Notes: a model not told the origin generated them from the letters alone. A stretch of 9,075 bases of DNA from Marinosulfonomonas sp. PRT-SC04 (GCA_001321835.1 JPUR01000295.1:1-9075); one strand, 5' to 3'; positions 1-7,054 are shown, counted from the first letter of the stretch. Numbers and translations: made by a program.

Positions 1-905
1 AAGGTGGTGAGGCCGAAAAAGATTGCGGGCAGCATCACCCAAGTGGTGCCGCCATCTGCCGCCAAAACAGTGGTGCCGCAGCTGGCCACCGCCGCCAATG
101 ACAGGCCGATCAACACCCAGCGCCGGTCGTATTTATCCGCCAACCAGCCAACCGGATATTGCGCCAATGCGCCGCCTAGAACAAAGGCGGCCAGAAACAG
201 AGCAATCTGGTTCAGTTGCAGCCCGACCTCTTGGCCGTAGATCGGCCCGACCATCCGAAACGCCGCACTTGTCAGCCCTGCGACCACCACACCCGCCGCC
301 GCCAAGGGTGATTTCTCAATCGCTAACATTGGGCGCAGGCGCGGGGCTTTTGGCACCTCTGGCGGGCTGGCTTTGGTCAGGGTCAGGGGCAGAATGGCAG
401 CGCAACACAGCAAGGCCAAAATATTGTAAGAGACATAGCTGGCGGGCTCTAACACGCCGATCAACAGCTGGGCTGCTAAGGATCCGCCCATGTCGACCAT
501 CCGGTAGCCGCCCATCGCGCGGCCGCGGTTTTTGTTGGTGACTTTGGCCTGCATCCAGCTCTCGATCACCGTATAGCAACCGGCGATGCACAAGCCGGTG
601 GCGATGCGCATAATCGCCCAGGCGGTGGGATCAATGATGAGCATATGCGCCAACAAGCCGATTGCGCCGGTGGCGGTAAAGGCGGCAAAAGCGCGGGAAT
701 GACCGACCGAGCCCATAAGGCGCGGGGCCCACCAGCAGCCAATGAAAAACCCTACAAAGTGCGAGGAGCCAAGAAAGCCGACCTGCGCGTTGCTAAAGCC
801 GAGTTTTAGCCCCGAAAGCGCATCCAGCGGCCCCAAACCACCAGAGGACAGCTGCAATAAAATCACAGATAAAAACAGGGCAGCAAAGGAAATTATCAGG
901 CGCAT
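1..905 (-). CDS. MFS transporter, YcaD-like, 3' end outside window
   Basis: Reading leftwards from the ATG at 905-903, one frame stays open for 301 codons to the window edge, so the C-terminal part (about 100 residues if the family length of about 400 holds) is missing. The product is a major facilitator superfamily permease of the inner membrane. Hydrophobic segments alternate with short loops from residue 5 onwards. A degenerate MFS loop 2-3 is seen around residues 56-71. The sequence RIATGLCIAGCYTVIESWMQ (100-119) resembles the fourth helix of YcaD-type carriers. The second-half copy of MFS motif A, GWLADKYDRR, is at 253-262. The substrate cannot be told from sequence. The gene lies 90 bp downstream of yceI on the same strand, so co-transcription is possible. 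No strong ribosome binding site precedes the ATG. Family assignment is firm; subfamily is inference. Confidence 0.88.
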   Translation of the reverse strand, partial: MRLIISFAALFLSVILLQLSSGGLGPLDALSGLKLGFSNAQVGFLGSSHFVGFFIGCWWAPRLMGSVGHSRAFAAFTATGAIGLLAHMLIIDPTAWAIMRIATGLCIAGCYTVIESWMQAKVTNKNRGRAMGGYRMVDMGGSLAAQLLIGVLEPASYVSYNILALLCCAAILPLTLTKASPPEVPKAPRLRPMLAIEKSPLAAAGVVVAGLTSAAFRMVGPIYGQEVGLQLNQIALFLAAFVLGGALAQYPVGWLADKYDRRWVLIGLSLAAVASCGTTVLAADGGTTWVMLPAIFFGLTT

Positions 906-972
906 GGGCAGGCTTTATCTGTTTGGATTTTTCCACTGTGGTCTGCAAGTCGGCTGACGTCTATGCTTTTCT

Positions 973-994
973 CGACGCACGGGTGTCGTTTTTT
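973..994 (+). terminator. Intrinsic-terminator-like hairpin, plus strand
   Basis: CGACGC at 973-978 and GTGTCG at 983-988 form a 6-bp stem (one G-T pair) with a 4-base loop, followed directly by six T (989-994). In this orientation it would stop plus-strand transcription, yet both neighbouring genes are on the minus strand. On the minus strand the hairpin begins only a few bases after the yceI stop codon but has no T run behind it. It may therefore guard against antisense transcription into yceI, or act as a weak 3' end for yceI. Confidence 0.45.
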
Positions 995-995
995 G

Positions 996-1565
996 TTAAT
1001 GGTCACGTTGGATCGCGGCAATAATGCGCAAATCAATCTGGTCGCCAATCATATTCGGATAACCGGTGGCGTTAAAATCGGCACGCGATACAGCGCCGGT
1101 TAACAGGATCACAAGGCGGGTGCGGTCCTTGGGGGCATGGCCTGATTGGCGATAAAACTGCGCGGTTAATCTGATCGGTTTTGTGACGCCTCTGATGGTG
1201 ATCAAACCGTCAATCGCCGCACCATTCTGAGTTTGTGAAACCTGTGTGCTGACAAAACGAATTTTCGGATGCTGCGCTGTGTTCAGGATGGATTTGCCGC
1301 GCATCGCTTCGGTGGCCAAAATAAAACCAGCGCGGGCTTTGTGGGCATTCAAAACCAGCTGGATTTTGGTGTTGGACAGCGCGTCAAAATCAATCTGGAT
1401 GTCGGCGCTATCGATCGGCATGCTCCCGTTCACTTTGGCCCCGTTAAAGCCATAAGAAAATCCGACCGAGGATTTGTCGATTTGCAGCAGATACCGAACC
1501 GGCCCAGCTTGCGCGACTGTCAGGGTGGCAAAAAACACAATGAGGTACAGAAATATCCTTGGCAT
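996..1565 (-). CDS. YceI family protein, secreted
   Basis: The 189-residue product starts at the ATG at 1565-1563 with a clear signal peptide: MPR, a hydrophobic stretch, and a cleavage site after AQA at about residue 20. The frame is open further upstream, but those residues are not family-like and the signal peptide decides the start. The rest is a YceI domain, a lipocalin-like beta barrel that in known members binds isoprenoid or amide lipids in the periplasm. Family features seen are the N-terminal strand around IDKSSVGFSYGF, the central RGKSILNTAQHPKIRF segment, GLITIRGVTKPI and the C-terminal SRADFNATGYPN segment. The histidine often present in the first strand is replaced by serine. 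The gene is divergent from the aldo/keto reductase and lies upstream of the MFS gene. Ligand and physiological role are unknown. Confidence 0.85.
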   Translation of the reverse strand: MPRIFLYLIVFFATLTVAQAGPVRYLLQIDKSSVGFSYGFNGAKVNGSMPIDSADIQIDFDALSNTKIQLVLNAHKARAGFILATEAMRGKSILNTAQHPKIRFVSTQVSQTQNGAAIDGLITIRGVTKPIRLTAQFYRQSGHAPKDRTRLVILLTGAVSRADFNATGYPNMIGDQIDLRIIAAIQRDH

Positions 1566-1708
1566 CCGCTTAGCATAGATTGTGCGCGCCTGCGGTAAAG
1601 CAAAATCTTGCATGCCGAAATGGATACAAAATATGCGCCCATAGGGGTTTGCCATTGGGGCGAAACAGGCTACCTCTGGTCGCCAAATCGTATCAAAAAG
1701 GATCAGAC

Positions 1709-2750
1709 ATGCGCATGAACAAATTGGGCCGCACCGGCCTAAAAGTAAGCGAGCTGTGCCTTGGTTCAATGACCTGGGGCACGCAAAATTCAATGGCTGA
1801 GGGCCACGCCCAGATCGATATGGCGCTGGACCACGGGGTGAACTTTGTCGACACCGCCGAAATGTATCCAGTCAATCCGGTGGCGGCTGAAAATGTTGGC
1901 AAAACCGAGAGCATCATTGGCGAGTGGATTGCCCGCACCGGACGGCGCGGCGATATGGTGCTGGCCACCAAAATGTCTGGCGTCAACGGTGGTTTTGTGC
2001 GGGATGGCCAAGGCATTACGGCGGCCACCATCACCGAGGGGCTGGAAGGTTCGTTGAAGCGTTTGAAAACCGAATATGTTGATCTTTATCAGCTGCACTG
2101 GCCCAATCGTGGATCTTATATGTTCCGGCAAAACTGGGATTTTGATCCCTCAAGTCAAAACCGCGACGAGACCATGGCCAACATGGTTGAGGTTTTGGAG
2201 GCGTTGGGCAAAATGGTCGATGCGGGTAAAATTCGCCATATCGGGCTGTCCAACGAGAGCGCTTGGGGCACGGCTATGTGGTTGCGGGCCAGTGACGAGG
2301 GTGCGGGCGCGGATGGCGTCGATCCAGAACGAATATTCGCTGCTGTGTCGGTTGTTTGACACTGATCTGGCCGAGCTGAGCGTCAATGAAGATGTTGGCC
2401 TGTTGGCATTTTCACCGCTGGCAACTGGGCTGTTGAGCGGCAAATATAAACGCGATGTGACCCCAAAAGGCTCGCGGCGCGACATTGGAACGGACCTTGG
2501 TGGGCGGATCACTGATCGGGTTTGGGGTGCTGTTTCTGCCTATGAGGCGATCGCGGCCAAGCACGGTTTGGACATCAACCAGATGGCGCTGGCGTGGTGT
2601 CGCACGCGGCCGTTTATGACTTCGGCTATTTTTGGGGCCACTAAGATTGAGCAGCTGAAAACTGCTCTGGGCTCGGTTGATGTGGTGTTGTCGGAAGAGG
2701 TTCTGTCGGAGATTTCGGTGGCTCATAAGGCGCATCCGATGCCCTATTGA
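1709..2750 (+). pseudogene. tas: Tas-like aldo/keto reductase, single frameshift
   Basis: This is an NADPH-dependent aldo/keto reductase of the Tas group (cytoplasmic, TIM barrel). The ATG at 1709 follows AAAAGGA with 6 bases between, which fixes the start. The catalytic tetrad is complete in the first part: D48 and Y53 (VDTAEMY), K88 (LATKMS) and H130 (YQLHWPN). The first frame leaves the family near residue 200 and ends at 2357-2359. The continuation, from about MASIQNEYSLLCRLFDTDLA (2313 onwards), is in the next frame and runs to the TGA at 2748-2750. It includes the cofactor-binding end GATKIEQLKTAL. Joined, the protein would be about 347 residues, close to the 346 of E. coli Tas. One added base, or two lost, at about 2305-2315 explains the break, perhaps loss of CC in GGC-CC-GCGG. 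Substrate unknown. Whether the break is real or a sequencing error is open. Confidence 0.85.
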
Positions 2751-2756
2751 TGAAGA

Positions 2757-2776
2757 TGCCTGCGGCGCGGATATTT
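2757..2776 (+). repeat. 20-bp intergenic repeat, copy 1
   Basis: The sequence TGCCTGCGGCGCGGATATTT begins 6 bp after the aldo/keto reductase stop codon. An identical copy in the same orientation lies at 7018-7037, again just after a plus-strand stop codon. It contains a small GCC-TGC-GGC hairpin followed by an AT-rich tail. I recall similar words between genes in Rhodobacterales genomes, but cannot verify this here. Confidence 0.6.
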
Positions 2777-2801
2777 GAGGAACAAAAATGGGGAGGCTGC
2801 G

Positions 2802-3280
2802 ATGAAGGTCGCTAAATTGGCGTGGGTGTTTGTTTTGATGGCGGCTTGTACGCCAAATGCAAAGACCGGCCATTCCTTTCGGGACGCGGCGACGCCGATG
2901 ACGTCTATTGCGTTGTTTGATCCGGCTAAATTTGCCGGCCATTGGCGGGTGGTTGCCGCTTATAGTGTCGATGATTGCGGGCTTGATGTGGTTGTGGTGC
3001 AAGGCGGGGCGCTTGATTTGACCGAGCGCAGCTGCTCGGGCAGCAGCCGTCATAGCGCGCGCAGATCTCGGGCCCTGGCAGGTTTACGCCAGAGGGTGCG
3101 GTCGAGCACTGGGTTTTGTGGGTGGATCAAACCTATCGCACCGCCGTTATCGGCACGGTTACTGGCGAATTCGGCACGATCCTTAATCGCGGGCAGGATA
3201 TACTTGGGGACAGATTGAACGCAGCGCGCGAGATACTGGAGTGGAACGGCTATGATTTGTCGCGTCTGGTTCCGCGCTAA
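2802..3280 (+). pseudogene. Lipocalin-like lipoprotein, single frameshift
   Basis: The ATG at 2802 follows a strong ribosome binding site (GGGGAGG, 2790-2796). The N-terminus is a lipoprotein signal: MKVAKLAW, hydrophobic core, then VLMAAC with the acylated cysteine at residue 16. Next comes a lipocalin-type start, FDPAKFAGHWRVVAAY, with the G-x-W motif at residues 46-48. The frame is lost near 3051-3062 in an alternating GC run (AGCGCGCGCAG). The family continues in another frame as ISGPGRFTPEGAVEHWVLWV and so on, ending in REILEWNGYDLSRLVPR at the TAA at 3278-3280. Removal of one GC dinucleotide restores a smooth reading (SSRHSAQISGPG), as would one added base. The product would be an outer-membrane-anchored lipid- or small-molecule-binding protein of about 158 residues. 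It sits between the reductase and the carnitine gene on the same strand. The ligand is unknown. Confidence 0.78.
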
Positions 3281-3316
3281 GAACCGGGCCTGAACGGGCC
3301 TTATTAGGGAATGGGT

Positions 3317-4765
3317 ATGACACAGATTGCAGCGATTATTGGCGGTGGGGTGATTGGTGGTGGTTGGGCCGCGCGGTTCTTGCTGATGGGGTGGGATGTG
3401 CAGGTGTTTGACCCTGATCCCGAAGCCAAGCGCAAGATTGGCGAGGTGCTGGACAACGCACGCCGCGCCTTGCCGGGCCTGTCGGATGTGATGCTGCCGG
3501 ATGAGGGGGAACTGACGTATTGTGCGAGTATTTCCGAGGCTGTTACGGGCGCTGACTGGATCCAAGAGAGCATTCCAGAGCGGTTGGACATCAAGCATAA
3601 AACCTTTCAAGAAATTCAAAAACATTGCGGCGCAGATGCGGTGATCGGCTCTTCCACGTCGGGGTTTAAGCCCTCGGAATTGCAAGACGGTGCTGCGCGT
3701 CCTGAACAAATCATGGTGACGCATCCGTTTAATCCGGTCTATTTACTGCCGCTGATCGAGCTGGTCCCAAGCGAGAAGAACGCGCCGAAACTGATTGATA
3801 AGGCTAAAGAAATACTGACCGGAATTGGCATGTTTCCCTTGCACGTTCGGGTCGAAATTGATGCTCACATCGCGGATCGTTTCCTTGAGGCGGTCTGGCG
3901 CGAGGCGCTGTGGCTGATCAAAGATGGCGTTGCCACCACCGAAGAAATCGACAATGCGATACGTTATGGTTTTGGCTTGCGTTGGGCGCAGATGGGGCTG
4001 TTCGAGACCTACCGGATTGCCGGTGGCGAGGCGGGCATGAAGCATTTCATCGAGCAATTCGGCCCTTGTCTGTCATGGCCGTGGACCAAGCTGATGGATG
4101 TGCCGGAGCTGACCGATGAGTTGGTCAATCAGATCGCCGATCAATCCGACGCTCAATCTGGCATGCACAGTATTCGCGAGCTGGAGCGCATTCGCGACAA
4201 CAATTTGGTCACCATTCTGCGTGGCCTAAAAGCGCAGGATTACGGCGCGGGCGCGTTGTTAAATGCCCAAGACGCTCGTCAGCCGGTGGCCGAGATTGAC
4301 ATCACCAAACCGGTTCAAACCGTGGCCCGTGCGGTGCCGCTGGATTGGACCGATTACAACGGCCACATGAACGAGGCCCGCTATTTGCAAGCCTTTGGCG
4401 ATGCCACCGACCGGTTTATGGAAATTGTCGGTTGTGATGCGGATTACATCGCCAGTGGTGGCAGTTATTTCACCGCGGAAACCCATATTTGCCATCTGGA
4501 CGAGGTGCATGCGGGGGCGCGCATTCGCGTTGAAACCCAGTGTTTGCTGGGGCAGGGCAAGAAAATGCAGCTGTTTCATCGGATGTGGGAAGGCGATCGT
4601 TTACTGGCCACCGGCGAGCATATGCTGATCCATGTCAGCCTTGAAACGCGCAAAGCCTCGGTGCCGGCGGATCACATTGTCACGCGTCTGGCCGAGATTG
4701 CAGCGGCGCATGCCACGCTTTCGATGCCCGATCAGGCTGGGCGGTCGATTGGCGGGAAACGCTGA
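3317..4765 (+). CDS. lcdH: L-carnitine dehydrogenase / betainyl-CoA thioesterase fusion
   Basis: One intact frame encodes 482 residues. The ATG at 3317 is preferred over the in-frame ATG at 3311, because AGGGA (3306-3310) touches the latter but is well spaced for the former. Residues 1 to about 320 are a 3-hydroxyacyl-CoA dehydrogenase-type enzyme. They show the NAD-binding GGGVIGGG (9-16) with D-rich FDPDPEAK after the second strand, IQESIPERLDIKH, SSTSGFKPSEL and the THPFNP motif with the catalytic-type H136. Residues about 330-482 are a hotdog thioesterase with WTDYNGHMNEARY at about 344-356. Such fusions in alphaproteobacteria oxidise L-carnitine to 3-dehydrocarnitine with NAD+ and hydrolyse betainyl-CoA to glycine betaine and CoA, in the cytoplasm. 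The cleavage enzyme (DUF849/BKACE type) that links the two steps is not in this window. The gene starts 36 bp after the lipocalin gene. Confidence 0.88.
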   Translation: MTQIAAIIGGGVIGGGWAARFLLMGWDVQVFDPDPEAKRKIGEVLDNARRALPGLSDVMLPDEGELTYCASISEAVTGADWIQESIPERLDIKHKTFQEIQKHCGADAVIGSSTSGFKPSELQDGAARPEQIMVTHPFNPVYLLPLIELVPSEKNAPKLIDKAKEILTGIGMFPLHVRVEIDAHIADRFLEAVWREALWLIKDGVATTEEIDNAIRYGFGLRWAQMGLFETYRIAGGEAGMKHFIEQFGPCLSWPWTKLMDVPELTDELVNQIADQSDAQSGMHSIRELERIRDNNLVTILRGLKAQDYGAGALLNAQDARQPVAEIDITKPVQTVARAVPLDWTDYNGHMNEARYLQAFGDATDRFMEIVGCDADYIASGGSYFTAETHICHLDEVHAGARIRVETQCLLGQGKKMQLFHRMWEGDRLLATGEHMLIHVSLETRKASVPADHIVTRLAEIAAAHATLSMPDQAGRSIGGKR

Positions 4766-4804
4766 GTCGCGAGGGGGCGATCAGCTGGTATTGGGCGCGC
4801 AGGT

Positions 4805-5629
4805 TTAAGTGATCTGGGCGCGTAATCCGCGCAAATACTCCGGCAGATCGCGTGGTGATATTTCGCTTTCGCGCACCAGCCAATCGAAATGGCCGATCAG
4901 GCCCTGCACGCGTTCTTTGTCTCGGAAGGCCAGATAATTTCGGCCCAGATAGAGCACCGCCAACAGTGGGCCAAAGATGCTGATCGGGGCGGAAAATAGG
5001 CGGCGGGCGTCGAACAGGAACAGTCGTAGGGACGGGTACAGCTGGTCATGCAGCTCTAGCATCCAGTCGATTTGGGCGCGGCGAATATCGGCGGACAGGC
5101 CGGTGTAATAGCCCTCACCGCGCGCAAAAGATGTCATTTCGTGCAGCGGAATGGCGATTTCATAGTCAGAATTGTTGGCGCGCATCCATTCCAGCCGGTC
5201 TTGGGTGGCGCCAATTGCCTGATCGGTCGAGCGGCCCAGTTGTGGCGAGTATTCCCAGATCAGCATGTCGCGGGTTTTCAGCATATCGGGCAGGGTGGCG
5301 GGGACGTGGCGGATTTTATAACCGGTGGCCTCGAGGTGCCAGTTAAAGATTTGTGAATCCTCCAGCGCGCGGGACGCTTGTGGCATGGTCATCGACGAGG
5401 CCAGCAGATCGGCGGCTTGTTCGGGATGGTCGGTTAACCCCAGCAGCCAGTCGGCTGACACCCCGAGCGTGGCGGCGCATTCGGCGACCACTTGGGCATT
5501 GGGTAGTCGGGTGCCGTCGCTTTTTAACAGCTGAGAAATTGTCGAGCGATCAACCCCGACCGCGCGTGACGAGCGATCAACCCCGACCGCGCGTGATAGG
5601 GCTGATTTCGACAAGCCGCTGAGCTGCAA
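4805..5629 (-). CDS. XRE-type HTH regulator with duplicated HTH segment
   Basis: This is a 274-residue DNA-binding protein if read from the TTG at 5629-5627, the only standard start codon in the frame. An N-terminal helix-turn-helix (LSKSALSRAVGVDRS...TISQLLKSDG, then LPNAQVVAECAATLGVSADWLLGLTD) is followed by a C-terminal domain of about 190 residues. That domain has features such as LPDMLKTRDMLIWEYSPQLG and GYYTGLSADIRRAQIDWM, and probably senses an effector; I do not recognise the ligand. The segment SRAVGVDRS is present twice in tandem, adding nine residues in the middle of the HTH. The same frame is open for 22 more codons upstream (to 5695) with native-looking residues (YKTDKRARAALFRSRLTDA) and an AGGA at 5707-5704, but no start codon is there. 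The gene is convergent with the carnitine gene and divergent from DUF2061. Regulation of carnitine use is only a guess from position. Confidence 0.82.
   Translation of the reverse strand: MQLSGLSKSALSRAVGVDRSSRAVGVDRSTISQLLKSDGTRLPNAQVVAECAATLGVSADWLLGLTDHPEQAADLLASSMTMPQASRALEDSQIFNWHLEATGYKIRHVPATLPDMLKTRDMLIWEYSPQLGRSTDQAIGATQDRLEWMRANNSDYEIAIPLHEMTSFARGEGYYTGLSADIRRAQIDWMLELHDQLYPSLRLFLFDARRLFSAPISIFGPLLAVLYLGRNYLAFRDKERVQGLIGHFDWLVRESEISPRDLPEYLRGLRAQIT
5543..5596 (-). repeat. Perfect 27-bp tandem duplication in the HTH
   Basis: Two adjacent identical 27-bp copies lie at 5543-5569 and 5570-5596. They are in frame and encode SRAVGVDRS twice within the helix-turn-helix of the regulator. 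Removing one copy gives a normal HTH spacing (SALSRAVGVDRSTISQLL). Confidence 0.9.
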
Positions 5630-5733
5630 TGCGTCTGTCAGGCGGCTGCGAAACAGGGCGGCGCGGGCGCGTTTATCGGTTTTATACGGTAATGTTTAAT
5701 AAATCCTGCACTGTGGGTTAAATGTTGCGTACA

Positions 5734-5744
5734 TGCATAATGCA
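5734..5744. promoter_or_regulatory. Palindrome in divergent regulator promoter region
   Basis: TGCATAATGCA is a perfect 11-bp inverted repeat (TGCAT-A-ATGCA). It lies between the regulator and the DUF2061 gene, which point away from each other. A weak promoter for the rightward gene may overlap it: TGCACA at 5741-5746 and TAGACT at 5764-5769, 17 bases apart, each matching four of six consensus bases. It is a candidate operator for autoregulation; this is inference only. Confidence 0.3.
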
Positions 5745-5793
5745 CAAAACATATGGCTTGGGATAGACTGGATGTGAAGGATGGACCGGTTAT

Positions 5794-6001
5794 ATGGACA
5801 GCACGAAACGCACCTGGATTAAGGCGATCTTCTGGCAACTGTTGGGGTTGCTCACCATGGGGGTTGTTGGTTTTTTTGTTCACGGGGTCACTGCGGGTTG
5901 GCGGGCTGATGGCGCTGGTGAATGGGGCTGTCGGGTTGGCGACCTATATCGTTTACGAGCGGTTCTGGGCGCGGATTGGCTGGGGGCGTGGCAATCTTTA
6001 G
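5794..6001 (+). pseudogene. DUF2061 small membrane protein, single frameshift
   Basis: The ATG at 5794 begins MDSTKRTWIKAIFWQLLG, followed by a hydrophobic segment ending TMGVVGFF. The frame changes at a run of seven T (5871-5877). The continuation in the next frame reads FTGSLRVGGLMALVNG, then AVGLATYIVYERFWARIGWG, and stops at the TAG at 5999-6001. The pattern K-x-x-x-W at the N-terminus, then a TGS turn, then Y-x-x-YERFW at the end is that of DUF2061, a two-helix inner-membrane protein of unknown function of about 70 residues. Six T instead of seven would give GFLFTGSL and join the halves into about 68 residues. The ribosome binding site AAGGA (5777-5781) is 12 bases from the ATG, rather far. 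The EamA-type transporter follows 93 bp later on the same strand. Confidence 0.75.
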
Positions 6002-6094
6002 GCGGGGTGAGGGCGCGTTGAGGTGGTTCTGCGGTCTGTGCTGATGGCGGTTATGGCGCTCGACTAAAGCCTTGTAGAATGCCACTAAGCGGGC

Positions 6095-6996
6095 ATGGAA
6101 TATTGGATTTACATCACGATTGCGGCGGGCTTTGCACAGAACCTGCGCTTCATGTTGCAAAAACATCTAAAGTCGACACAGCTGTCCACTGCGGGGGCTA
6201 CTTTTGCGCGGTTCTTTTATTCAGCGCCGCTGATCAGCCTGATCGTGGTGCTTTATATGCAGTATCACGGGCTAGAGGTGCCTGCGATCGCACCGGTGTT
6301 CTGGGTCTATGTCGTGACCGGGGGCTTGGGGCAGATCATTGGCACAATGTGTGTGGTGGCGCTGTTTTCACAACGCAATTTTGCGGTTGGGCTGACGTTT
6401 AAAAATACCGAAGTGATTTTGGCCGCTGTGGTCGGGTTTTTTGTTCTGGGCGAGGGCTTGTCTGGTTGGGGTGTGGTGGCGATTTTGATCGGCTTTGTTG
6501 GGCTGATTTTGTTGTCGGACTCGCCGCACAGTTCTGGTCCGTTGGTGCGCCGGATTTTTAATCGCGCGGCGGGGCTGGGGCTGCTTGCGGGGATCTCGTT
6601 TGCGGTGTCGGCGGTGTCTTATCGGGGCGGGGTTTTGGCGCTCGGCACGGAAGATGCGTTTTTTCGCGCCAATCTGACGTTGGCGGTGGTGACGGCGTTT
6701 CAGACCAGCGTTTTGGCGTTGTGGTTGTGGCGGCGCGAGGCGGGGCAGATTGCCAAAGTGGTGGCCTCGTGGCGGGTGCGAGCGTGATGGGGATCATGTC
6801 GCTGGTCGGCAGTCTGTGTTGGTTCACCGCCTTTGCGTTGCAATCTGCGGCCTATGTTAAGGGGTTGGGGCAGGTTGAATTGCTGTTTGGCGCGGTGGCG
6901 TCGTATTTCTATTATAAAGAGCGCAGCACCAAGCGCGAGGTGGCGGGGATTGTGATCCTGCTGCTCTCGATTTTGATGTTGGTGTTGGTGATTTAG
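6095..6996 (+). pseudogene. EamA/DMT-type transporter, single frameshift
   Basis: The first frame starts at the ATG at 6095 (MEYWIYITIAAGFAQNLRFM) and gives about 225 residues. These contain successive membrane helices and an EamA-type first half: FARFFYSAPLISL, TFKNTEVILAAVVGFFVLGE, and GWGVVAILIGFVGLILL. It ends at a TGA at 6785-6787. The second half of the repeat continues in another frame, from about GASVMGIMSLVGSLCWFTAF to YYKERSTKREVAGIVILLLS, stopping at 6994-6996. One lost base (mod 3), for example four bases of a GGCG unit, within about 6740-6780 explains the break. Joined, it is about 300 residues with ten helices, the usual drug/metabolite transporter layout with two EamA halves. 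It acts in the inner membrane as an exporter or uptake permease; the substrate is unknown. There is no clear ribosome binding site. It is convergent with the NUDIX gene. Confidence 0.82.
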
Positions 6997-7017
6997 AGCG
7001 ACCCGTTTGAGGCGGGC

Positions 7018-7037
7018 TGCCTGCGGCGCGGATATTT
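7018..7037 (+). repeat. 20-bp intergenic repeat, copy 2
   Basis: This is identical to 2757-2776 (TGCCTGCGGCGCGGATATTT). It begins 22 bp after the stop codon of the EamA-type gene and lies in the gap between convergent genes. A purine-rich stretch follows in both copies (GAGGAACAAAA at copy 1, AAGAAAAGAAG here). Confidence 0.6.
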
Positions 7038-7054
7038 AAGAAAAGAAGACGCGG

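Noticed and set aside
23..541. 172-codon open frame on the plus strand
   Set aside because: It lies opposite the MFS gene, whose minus-strand frame has clear membrane helices and motif A. The plus frame is Arg/Pro/Ser-rich and featureless.
1649..1676. Possible promoter TTGCCA and TACCTC upstream of the reductase
   Set aside because: The 16-base spacing is acceptable, but the -10 box matches the consensus poorly, so it is not supported.
2412..3053. 213-codon open frame on the minus strand
   Set aside because: It is antisense to the reductase and lipocalin genes, spans their intergenic gap, has Arg/Gln/His/Pro-rich composition and shows no family motif.
3281..3305. GGGCC twice between the lipocalin and carnitine genes, as a possible terminator
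   Set aside because: The copies are direct repeats. Only a 4-bp stem can form and the T-rich tail is too short, so I see no terminator.
3050..3724. 224-codon open frame on the minus strand
   Set aside because: It is antisense to the lipocalin 3' part and the NAD-binding domain of the carnitine gene, with no recognisable domain; a shadow frame.
5753..6001. 82-codon frame read as an independent gene
   Set aside because: Only its second half resembles a protein family (DUF2061). The first half is the wrong frame of the same gene, so it is one gene with a frame break.
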